From: Bolinopsis microptera
Taxonomy: Eukaryota > Ctenophora > Tentaculata > Lobata > Bolinopsidae
Direction of reading: 5' to 3'
DNA: 64,000 nucleotides
NCBI RefSeq assembly: GCF_026151205.1
Contig: NC_087074.1
Location: 6,572,001-6,636,000, forward strand
Shown: piece after piece, positions 34,201-46,200 of the stretch
Layout of the letters: every line of letters begins with the position of its first letter
Numbering within the stretch: position 1 is the first letter of the stretch
Notes under the pieces: model-generated
What the model was told of the DNA's origin: nothing
The model's input: the letters and a program-made list of their open reading frames with translations, nothing else
The model's database searches: none
Position numbers and translations under genes: made by a program

Positions 34201-37200
34201 TGTAGATATACAATTATAAACCCCTCCGGGTTAGAATAAGATTCTGATAATCCCGGCTCCCGCTAGATAGATTCTGATAATCCCGGCTCCCGCTGTTAGT
34301 TTTTTCCCGCTGAATAAATAACCCCAGCACAGCTTCTATAATCCCGCCCCGCTAATTTGGCTCAACAAGATTTGTTTTGTTTTGATATTCCATGAGAATT
34401 TCAACCGCGCACTGTCACGTGTTTTGATGACGTGTATCACGTGACTAACTACTACGACGCGCATTCATGGTAAAAAATGTCACGTGACCTATGGCTTAAC
34501 GTAAGAACTATAAATACGCTTGATCTACGTATCGGTCTAATTGCAGGCGCTGGCAAAACTCCAGCACACTGCTTACATTACCTAAACTCTTACATTACTT
34601 GGGCCAGTTCCAGAACTTGTCTCGACGGTTACATTTGTGCGGTTAATTTTGTCGTGTTTGATATAAGCCATGTATTATCAATTATAGTCGTCTACTTTGA
34701 TGAACTTCATGACACGATATCATTATTAGCTCCACCTTTTATCGCTTGCCAGGCTTAACTGAAACTCGACGCCCCTTATCGATATTCATTCAACGTTCTG
34801 ACTGAGGAATAATGTTTAGATATAACGCCAATTTCAAATGTCATGGTACCTTAGTTGTATTTATTTGGTAGTCCCCAATTCCATTTCATATTTTCCATAC
34901 TGATCTCATATAGCTAGAATTAAGAGTAAAATGTCAAATTTGTTGGTCCTAGCACTAACCCGGATGGGTTTATAACACATAACACCGGCACGCTTAAGTT
35001 ATATCAAAATAACCCCTCGTGCTAAAGCACGTCGGGGTTATTTTCATAATAATCCCTCGTGCTTCGCACTCGAAATTATTATAAACTTTTCCCGCGCGTC
35101 GCGGGAAAAATTGAAATATAATCCCTGCGCATGCCGGGGTTATGTGTGTTATAGGATGGGGTTCAAGCTGTAGATACACAATTATAGGATGGGGTTCAAG
35201 CTGTAGATATACAATTATAGGATGGGGTTCAAGCTGTAGATATACAATTATAGGATGGGGTTCAAGCTTTAGATACACAATTATAGGATGGGGTTCAAGC
35301 TGTAGATATACAATTATAGGATGGGGTTCAAGCTGTAGATATACAATTATAGGATGGGGTTCAAGCTGTAGATATACAATTATAGGATGGGGTTCAAGCT
35401 GTAGATATACTATTAGAGGATGGGGTTCAAGCTGTAGATATACAATTATAGGGGGGTTCAAGCTGTGCACTACTATCTAGCCTATATTAAGTACATATAA
35501 TACACGGTCATGTTTACCTTCTCTCTCACTCCGATGTGCTGGTAATTGACCTGGTAGATTACATTGTCTGTGTCACGACTGGTTACAAACCAGTCAATTT
35601 AATACTGGGATTCCACCTGTCTCATAGTTAATCAATAAATTGCCAGTTAAATTTATTTTCTCAGCACAGTGCAGTATGGTTAACAGTCTTGCAGGCTGCA
35701 GCGAGGATTTTCACTTCGCAATATTATCTGGATCTTGCAGTTCATCTTGGCGGAATTATATCGTATTTTATTGCCGCCAAAGTTATGTGGTTTAAGGGTA
35801 GTTACTATAGTGAGTGGCTAACACTTACAATGATCACTCTCGTAGTTTTGTCACGCGGGATGGTTGTAGTTTTGTCTCAAGGTTCTGTTGTTTGTGAGAC
35901 GATCTCTCTGTTTCTGGAACAATTAATGGTGCATAAAGTAGTCATTCCAAGACGTTTAAAACTACGTAAATCATTTTCTATTTTTACTGGAAATATATAA
36001 TTTTCACTATCATTAAGAGAACGGAAAGTTGTTCAGCTGTTCCCACATTATTAAGAAATGCAGCTTTACCAAGATACAGTCTGTAAGGCCATCTTTACAC
36101 TTGTTCAGACTAATAAAGTCTATAAGGGGTCGTTCACATATATTATGTAATCAATGTTTGGCTAATTTTTAACCCCCTCCGTAATCAGTTTTACACATAG
36201 CTATTGTGGTAAAATTTCAATAGCATAATCATTTGAAAACCCCCTCCCCCCTCGGCTGATTACGTAATATGTGAAAGACCCCATAATGCCATCTCTACAG
36301 GTTGATAAAGTCCATAATGCCGGAAGCAGTGTGTCACCAGATCCTAGAGAGTGGTGTTTTACACGACTCAGTCCTGTGTAAGGACCCGGAGTATATGATG
36401 AGGAACCTACCTATCAACCTGATGGAGCCTGTATCTATTTTGTACGCTGATCTGGTGGGGTTCACTGCTATGAGTAGCACGGTAAGTAAGGGGTGGGGTT
36501 CACTGCTATGAGTAGTACGGTAAGTAAGGGGTGGGGTTCACTGCTATGAGTAGTACGCCGTACGGTAAGTAAGGGGGGTTCACTGCTATGAGTAGTACGG
36601 CAAGTAAGGGCCTAAGGGGTGGGGTTCACTGCTATGAGTAGTACGGTAAGTAAGGGGTGGGGTTCACTGCTATGAGTAGTACGGTAAGTAAGGGGTGGGG
36701 GTTCACTGCTATGAGTAGTACGCCGTACGGTAAGTAAGGGGGGTTCACTGCTATGAGTAGTACGGTAAGTAAGGGCCTAAGGGGTGGGGTTCACTGCTAT
36801 GAGTAGTACGGTAAGTAAGGGGTGGGGTTCACTGCTATGAGTAGTACGGTAAGTAAGGGGTGGGGATCACTGCTATGAGTAGTACTGTAAGTAAGGGGTG
36901 GGGGGTTCACTGCTATGAGTAGTACTGTAAGTAAGGGGTGGGGGTTCACTGCTATGAGTAGTACTGTAAGTAAGGGGTGGGGTTCACTGCTATGGCCTAT
37001 GAGTAGTACGGTAAGTAAGGGGTGGGGTTCACTGCTATGAGTAGTACGCCGTACGGTAAGTAAGGGGGGTTCACTGCTATGAGTAGTACGGTAAGTAAGG
37101 GCCTAAGGGGTGGGGTTCACTGCTATGAGTAGTACGGTAAGTAAGGGGTGGGGTTCACTGCTATGAGTAGTACGGTAAGTAAGGGGTGGGGGTTCACTGC

Positions 37201-40200
37201 TATGAGTAGTACTGTAAGTAAGGGGTGGGGGGTTCACTGCTATGAGTAGTACTGTAAGTAAGGGGTGGGGGTTCACTGCTATGAGTAGTACTGTAAGTAA
37301 GGGGTGGGGTTCACTGCTATGAGTAGTACGGTAAGTAAGGGGTGGGGGTTCACTGCTATGAGTAGTACTGTAAGTAAGGGGTGGGGGTTCACTGCTATGA
37401 GTAGTACTGTAAGTAAGGGGTGGGGGGTTCACTGCTATGAGTAGTACGGTAAGTAAGGGGTGGGGGTTCACTGCTATGAGTAGTACGGTAAGTAAGGGGT
37501 GGGGTTCACTGCTATGAGTAGTACGGTAAGTAAGGGGTGGGGGTTCACTGCTATGAGTAGTACGGTAAGTAAGGGGTGGGGGTTCACTGCTATGAGTAGT
37601 ACGGTAAGTAAGGGGTGGGGAGTTCACTGCTATGATTAGTACGGTAAGTAAGGGGTGGGGGTTCACTGCTATGAGTAGTACGGTAAGTAAGGGGTGGGGG
37701 TTCACTGCTATGAGTAGTACGGTAAGTAAGGGGTGGGGAGTTCACTGCTATGATTAGTACGGTAAGTAAGGGGTGGGGGGTTCACTGCTATGAGTAGTAC
37801 TGTCATGTAAGTAAGGGGTGGGGGTTCACTGCTATGAGTAGTACTGTCATGTAAGTAAGGGGTGGGGGTTCACTGCTATAAGTAGTACGGTAAGTTAAGA
37901 GGGGGTTGTGTTTTTGACTGGTGTTTATTTTATGGATACTATGCGACGGTAGAATTGGATGAGCGGTCATGTATTGACAATTTTCTTATCTTCTTATATT
38001 CTTATCTGTAATCCAAAGCAGCGTTAGAAAGATATTCCTGTTATCTGTACATCTCCTTTTAAGATAACACCAAGTTCCCTGCAGTTACTAGCCCCTGAGC
38101 TGGTGGACCTGTTAACCGATCTGTACGGCAGATTCGACTGTGTTGCTGAGGCGTACAACTGTGAGAATATCAGTATCCTGGGTGATTGTTACTTCGCTGT
38201 ATCAGGTACAGTATGTGGTTACTGGTTACTGGTTACTGGTTACTGGTTACTGGTTACTGGTTACTGGTTACTGGTTACTGGTTACTGGTTACTGGTTACT
38301 GGTTACTGGTTACTGGTTACTGGTTACTGGTTACTGGTTACTGGTTACTGGTTACTGGTTACTGGTTACTGGTTACTGGTTACTGGTTACAATTATTTTA
38401 TAAGTATGGTAAGGACCAATCAAAATGTTGCTGAGAGTCTATAGAGTTAAGTGAGCAATCTTACAATAATTTGATTAGTCTTCTATCAGATTAGAGTTTA
38501 CTAATTATAATACTAAGATAAGTTAACTTTAACTAAAAGTTCAAGTATTAATATTCGATGGTATAATAATATAATGTAATCATGATGGTAATGTTATATT
38601 ATAGGCAATATTGGCGATTGATAGTCAGTGCCATTAATGTAATTTATTTGCCATTCTTCGTCGCTCAAATTTTTGGGAACTAAGGTAAACGATTTTGAAT
38701 TTACCATAACCTTTCCTGATGACAAATTAAGAGGAATATTTCTGAGACACTCTATTACAATATTAATTATATTATAATATGGTTAGTACAGTATAAAATA
38801 CATCACCTGTAACGTATACTCATTAAAGTGCACAATGTAGTGTCAGGTATATACCACTTAAAATTACATCAGGCACATTGTCAGGCTATTAATGTGATAA
38901 TATCCTATATAAAATACATTATACGTTAATTGTAATTAGAAGTGATTTTATTTCCTCCAATAATATGAAGTAATATAATGATACTGGCTATGTAAGATCT
39001 CTCCCTAGTACTACAATAAAACCCACCGTGGAGTTTGGGGGAACAGTCTTGTTAAAACAGGGTAAATAGGGACGCGGCAAATCGGGGGTTTACTGTAGTA
39101 GGTTGTGCGTATTAATGACATTTTTGTTATAAAAACATACTGTACCTATCAACGTGTATTAGTGCCACACTTGGCAAGGTGCCAAATATATAGCAAATAA
39201 ATCCATAGTGCCCATATCCGTATTTAACCAAGACATACCTGTACACGAGCTGTTTATACTAAAACATGAGCTATTTAAGTAAATACCGTACTTAATCATC
39301 CATAATTTAAAATAAGAGTACGTGGTCTGTATACCAGTGGTCAACTAAGATACCGTGTACATGTGTGTTTAAAGGGCTATTTTTAGAAATCAAGGCAGAT
39401 CACTGTAAAATCAGATCAAACCCGTGTCCGGTGGTCGTTAGTGAGAAGATGGTACCTTGCCTCATTATCCTATTATCTGCAGATAACATGAGTAATTATC
39501 CTGCATATAACGAGTAATTATCCTGCATATAACGAGTAATTATACCCTGTCTGGTAATGATAATAGTGTCACTAAATAGTCTTCACTTGAGCTCCCACTC
39601 GCTCCTCTAATTAGAAACGCAGGAATAATTAATTCTCTTACTTCCTAATTAACGCTCGATTCATCTAATTATCGTTTAATTAGCTCTAACTTTTAACAGG
39701 ATGCCCAGAAGCTGACGAAAGACACGCGGACAACTGTATGTACACGGGAGTAGGACTCATCAATGCTGTAAGTCAAACACAAGGAAATATTTTTGTTATC
39801 ATTTTCAAGTTTGTCTCTACAAACTGACCAGCACTTTGCTAATGTTGAGTGGTCATGTTTCTCCTATGTTTGTTTGAGCCAGGAAGTGTTAAACAAAAAA
39901 GGCATTTCTTGAGAACGCTATTTACATTACAGTTGCAGTTACAACCTAATAGTAATATTTTTGGTAGTGGGTTACTAATTTACAAAACATCCCTTATCCA
40001 ATAATATCACTCTTATACCTTAAACAGAATTACTAATGCTGTCATGCCCTGCACGAGGTAATAAATGTTACAAGGCAAACCTTTGTGATCATAAAATGTA
40101 CATATGGCAGCCTAGCTAACCGCACTTTTGTGGTTTGATAAGTGCTTCTCAACTACTCCAAACCCTGCAAAGATAGCTTAGATTCTAACAGATCACCGGA

Positions 40201-43200
40201 AACCAAACTTAAAACTCAGCGAATATTCACAAATCACACAGTAACAGAGCGGTTCTTTACAATTTGCACACCCTTTAGTCTCGGTGTGCTGTAGTGTGCT
40301 GTTATAGTGTCGCAGTAAACTAGAACATTATTACAAAGGTTAAAACATAAGCCCACTATGTAAGATACGAAGATTGGAGCAAAATAAATGCGGATAAGAC
40401 TTTGGAATGCTGGGAATGCTGATGGTGGGATGTTGGAGTGAACAATTTGATACTAGTCGCTGTTTAATTTAAACGTCCCCTGAACTACTCATATTATATA
40501 TTACTAGTGTTACCCGATCTTCGACCGGGATTTCAATTTCGTATTTGCTAAACCTGCTCAGTCTAAAACCTGCATCAAGCAATCGAGATACGTTTGTAAA
40601 ATTTCAAGTGACAGAATAAGTATAAAATACCTAAAACAAAATTATGAAACATTGCCACTGAGGATGAAGAGAACAGACTTAATTTATCGAAATAAATTTA
40701 TCGAAATAAACTTATCGAAATAAATTTATCGAAACTAAATTTATCGAAACTAAATTTATCGAAACTAAATGTTGTGGTCCAATTAAAGTTCCCTAAAGTT
40801 AGTAGCATGCATGATGTCAGGGTGGCCGGTTAATAGCATCAAGGTAGAATCGCTCCCTTACCCAGACTGAGGAGCAAAGTGTCGTGATCGAATTAGACCT
40901 CGTATATATTTCAGATCGATCTGCCCTTATACATGTTATAATAAAGAGCACCATCTCAGCGTTTTGCCGGCATTATACCGAAAAACCAGTCCCCTAACTC
41001 TTACCGTTTTGTTGACTAAGCGGTTTGGAAATTACACGCGAACCAACATAGCTATCAGAATAGCAATTGACGCACTTAATACAAGATGATATGAAATATC
41101 TCGGTTTCTGATCATGATGGAGGCTGGACATTAAAATATCCAAAATTATGGCATTATGTTAGTTTAGGGGGGGGGGGGGGGGGGGGCAACCCCCTAGTGT
41201 ACTTACTGCTTCAATATAGTGCTCATAGTCAACCGAATACATTAAAACCCCGATTTGCCGTTCACTTCGATAAAAGGAAAGTAGTACAGTTAACAGTACG
41301 GTAAATTGGGGTTTTAATTTGAGTCACAAATGGGATCACATGGTCTCCACCAGCATCACACTATTATTGGGTCCCAACTCCATAAAATCGGCTATAATTA
41401 GGGCTATATAGGGCCTTCTGTAATTGCTACTGCTAGAGCTCAAATAATCGTGACAATATAAGTCAACAACCTGAGGTCTTGAGATGTTTTATGCCCAAGT
41501 TGAGCTTCTTAATCCAATCAGAAGCCGAGTTATTTTGATTTTGCAAAAATGTACCAATAGCACAATAGTAAAAATTTCTACCCAAGCCAAATTTGTTTTT
41601 GTTGGGTCCCTTGAGGTATTCAAAGTCTCAAACCCTGGCGGAAGTGTTTTTTATACGAGATTGTTACCAGATCCGCAAGTAGGCTGGTTGGAATCCAGTA
41701 TAATATTTTAATGATTAGATTTTTTACATATAAAATGATAAGGAGCTTCTTGGCCTTGGTTATCAACTATCAAGTTATATTGATTGAATTACAAAGCAGT
41801 TTAATGTGACTGTGTGAGCTCAATTTGATGACGGTGTCGAAACTCAAAAAGACTTCCTTTACTTCCTCAAATTACATAACTATTGTACTTTACTTGTTTG
41901 ATATACTTATTTAGAATAATTTATCTAATGTATCTTAAAACTAATGAAATATCAAATATGTGCATGATTTTAAAGAGCTGATCGGATATCAACTGTTCGC
42001 CTTGAAGCTCAAAAGGCACGTGACATCAATTTTTATATAATAATATACTAGTTATTAAATAATAATATAATCATATCGTTATTCTTCATGTTAAATGCTA
42101 AAGAAGCTAAATCTTAACTTAGAATAATATGATATTAACGACAATTGTTCGACGACCAGAATTCTTAGGAAATTGTCATAATTCGATTCAGTTTTTATTT
42201 TTTTAGTTTCTGAGTCCATAATTCCTGGACTGTTTTGTTTTTCTCTGGAAACAAGACTCTTCAGAGGAACAAATCAATGGATAATTTCTACATAATGACG
42301 ATTATAAGCTGGATCTGTATAGTGAAGGGTATGTTTGCATTGTTCATAGTTCTGGGCCTGGGTCTGGGCCTGGGTCGCCTCCCTAGTCAGTAATCAAATC
42401 ACCATGTACCGTTATTTTATTACAAGGTTTATTCAACACACCCACGTACTCCAATGTAATCCAGAAGGAGTCTGCACTCTGCGTGTGGGGGCATAAAATG
42501 TCTCATTATAACTTAATAATGTGCAGTTTCACAGTTTGGGTGGAGTGCTAATGAACCTTTCTCTCTCCCACTCTGCCTCCTACCCCGCCACGCACCGCCC
42601 TTCTTTACTTGGCGGTTAGGTCGGGACACTAACCCAGTTAACCAATAGTACACTATCTGTGCCGGCCCCTCCACCTGACTGTAATATCTTCTATAGCTCT
42701 CCATCTTCCTTCTAAGTTCTACTCTACTAGACTCACTTCCCTCACCTCTACTTCCCTCACTACCACTCTGTTTCAGACACGAGAGTTCTGTCAGCAGCGC
42801 AACAAGAGTATAGACATCAGAGTTGGAATTCACACTGGCATCGTCCTCTGTGGTATTGTCGGTGGTACCAAGTTCAAATACGGTACGTTTACTACAATGT
42901 GTTTACCAGGCTTATGTTCTTGACTCGACCGCTATAATAAGTGTGAAAGTGAAAGTGAAATACCCGTTTTGAGCAATTAGTTTGCACCAGCCACCAATAA
43001 AATTCTTAAATATCGCTGTCTCTTCAAATTAACCTAACCTGCCCAAAACCAGTCAAGGGTATGTCATTGTTAAATGTATGTCAAGGGTATGTCATTGTTA
43101 AATGTATGTCAAGTGTATGTCAAATGACTGTCAGTCAAACATTTGACACACTTCGCTATGGCCCGAGATCTTTAAATTTCATAGTTTAAGCCATGTTCCA

Positions 43201-46200
43201 AGGCTTCGCATTTTGTTGTAGAAAATTATTAATTAAGATGTCACTGTTTTTAGTGGGAAACGCCTAATAATTTGAGATATAACATCTGTATCTCTTGTTC
43301 CAGAATACTTGTCACTTATTTTTTCCTTTTCACCCTTTTGAAAAAAGGCAATAGTGAAAGGTTACGAATGGAGGTTTTTGCAGAAAAACGTGGATTTTGG
43401 AGATTGCAGTAGGTGGGTCTGAGTATGTCAGTATGTCGTGTTCCTTGCTTCCGTCCGTTACCAAGCAACGAAAAAGTTGCGCGCGCGCGAGGATTGCTTG
43501 CGGAGATGTGATGTATAGATAGCCTGTGATCTATGAATGCGCGGCGCGACTGTGTTTTAATGTATATGATGCATGTAATGTATAATATTACTATTAGGTA
43601 ATACGCCCAATTTGTACGTGGCACGCGTAGTGTATTGATTTGTACACGAGTATAGTTTACCTTTGCTGATCATTTCTTGAATTACAGATACAAGTTAAGT
43701 TCTACGGCAATTGAACTGAATTTTTTCCCGTATTTGATGCATAATTTATCAATATTATTAATATTATGAAGATTGAAGTGAGCTGATTGGAGCTTATACT
43801 TAAATTTATAGTAAATGTGAAATGGAAATCTAGCGTCCGCCAAAACGAAACAACGGGCGCAATTCTTGTTAAATAAGTGACAAGTATTTTGCAGAATCAT
43901 TTAAGAATGATTCTGCAGCTATGTATATGACCTGCAGATTGTAGAGTCACTAAAATAGGGTCATCGAACAAATTATAACGTGGTTTACTGGTTTAATAGT
44001 TTCAGGATATTATTCATTCTTTTGTAATTGATATCAATATCAGATGTTTGGTCCAGCGATGCCAAGTTGGCGAATTACATGGAATCTGGTGGAGTACCCG
44101 TAAGTTTGGAAATTACTAAATTTTACTAATTAGCTGACTTACTTTGATTATTCTGCAAAAAGAGTTTCTTTTAAAATGTTGTGGATGAAATCACTTTTGG
44201 TTGAACTTTTGAACAAAGTTGGAGATAAGGAATAGTTTCTTCAGTATATCATGTTAATCTTGTTTCAGGGCAGAGTTCACATTTCTGAGAAAACTAAGGG
44301 ATGTCTGCAAGACAACTGGGACTTTGAGGAGGGCTTCGGATCCAAGAGGGAACCAGGTAAGAGGAGGGGTTCGGTCCTTCGGATCCAAGAGGGAACCATG
44401 TAAGAGGAGGGGTTCGGTTCCAAGAAGGAACCAGGTAAGAGGAGGGGTTCGGATTCAAGAGGGAACCAGGTAAGAGGAGGGGTTCGGATCCAAGAGCGAA
44501 CTAGGTAAGATGGGTTCGGATGTAACCGAGCTAGGTAGTTTGTACTAATTTTCTTTTAAAGATTTTTAATCCATCCTAAAGTATTGCACCGTTCTTTAAT
44601 TCAAAATGTCAGTAGTTGGACTATATCTAATTTGGAAGGAATTGAGCTTGGCAAATTATAGGATATAATAATATTCGCATAAAATTAACGCACAATCAGA
44701 ATAATCTAACTCACTAAGCTCAGGTGCAAATGAATAAATAATACCATATTATGTGCAACTTATATCATATTTCCTCACCAAACCGTACAGTAACTGATAA
44801 ACCGTTATTAAAAGTTTTATAACGTGCTAAAATATGTAATTTAGTGGTTGTAAGACGTGCCTTTAACAAATATTAATAACATAATTCTCCAGCTCGAACT
44901 TAGCATAATATGCAATAAATTATCTAATAAATCGTGGTAGTAATTTATTAATTATGGATTCATGATATCAAATTATTAATGTATGGATTTATTTGAATAT
45001 AGTAGCGGTTTATGAAATGCGTTTTATGATTGTACGATGTAATATTGAGACCTGCAATGGAACTCTCAAAACTTCAAAAGACCAATTTAAACGTTTAATT
45101 CTAGGGGAGGTATGACCATTTTAAATAAATCGGAAAAACATTTGAGGGATTCTTAGAATCTCAGATTCTACCTCCAACGATAGATATTAAACTTCAAGCT
45201 TTAATCATGCCTAAATCTCCCCACACTTGATTTTAAATTTAAAGCTATCAAAGGTCTATGATTATAGAACTCAGAGTCACATGGAGAGTTTTTAGCTTTT
45301 AAAGTTTTAAGAGGTGGTTTACAAAAAAGGCAGGTTTTGGTCACACGCTACCAGTTTAAATTTTAACCCTTGTCTTGTAATTATCTGTGAATGTAAAGAT
45401 TTCAGACTCAAACAAATCTCTCTGTACGAGATTTCAGACTCATTTTCATGACATAACTATCACCGAAAATGTGTTTAATTATAGTTGATTTGGTATTCTC
45501 AAGCTCGGGATCACTTTCAATTTAATGTAAGTTGCGACTTATCTTTAATTTGACATCTGAGGAACACTCGACTGCTACTGCAAGTGCAACTGTTAAATGA
45601 TTTAACTCTAAACGTTACGTAATTTTAACTTGTCTCATAAATTGATATAAGCGTCTAATTTTCGTTAAGAAGTGCTTTTAATCTAATTAGATGTTAGTCT
45701 TAAATCTGAAAGTCACTTATTTGTAATATTAGTCTAATGCTGTACGAGACCGTTACAAAATGAATCTCTAAACTAGTGTCACATAATATTTGAAACACAA
45801 GGAAAGGTTTTAAGATCCACGGCAGTTAATATACTTATATTTTTACCTACGCTTAGAAGAGTTGTATGTAATTGCAAACACTTTTCCATATCCATTTAGA
45901 GGCTGCAGAATATATTATATATATATATACCATTTTGACACAATGATGCCCTGTGTCGTGAACCGTTAGCATCGTCACCATAGCAACAAAAAAATAGCAA
46001 CCAATGACTGACAAAGCTGATGAAACGCACCGGGGAACAACCAATAGAGGGGTTTGAATTCAGTCACGTGACTGTAATAGGGGTGACACCTGTTAAAGGG
46101 GTGTAGATTGTAATGCATCTAGTAACAGGCACGTTCCAATAAATCTCTTCTTAATCGCGCGTAATGATAAAGGCTTATCATTTAAATGCCAAAAACTAAC

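Larger units (their letters stand above)
38406..39699. other. Cyclase intron 9
   Basis: Non-coding apart from the TIR remnants noted separately. A short TAACGAGTAATTATCCTGCA repeat (about three copies) lies at about 39485-39545. Confidence 0.5.

Noticed and set aside
34477-34758. 93-codon frame inside the inverted element
   Set aside because: It is not preserved as a recognisable protein, and the element looks non-autonomous; likely chance.
37103-37705. 200-codon - strand frame with [12 protein letters not shown]-type repeats
   Set aside because: It is an artefact of the 38-bp donor array after cyclase exon 8, with no homology or start context.
38103-38444. Frames rich in WLLVTGY repeats after cyclase exon 9
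   Set aside because: They come from the 7-bp GGTTACT array, which opens all three frames. The exon ends at 38205 with a GT donor, and exon 10 continues the protein.
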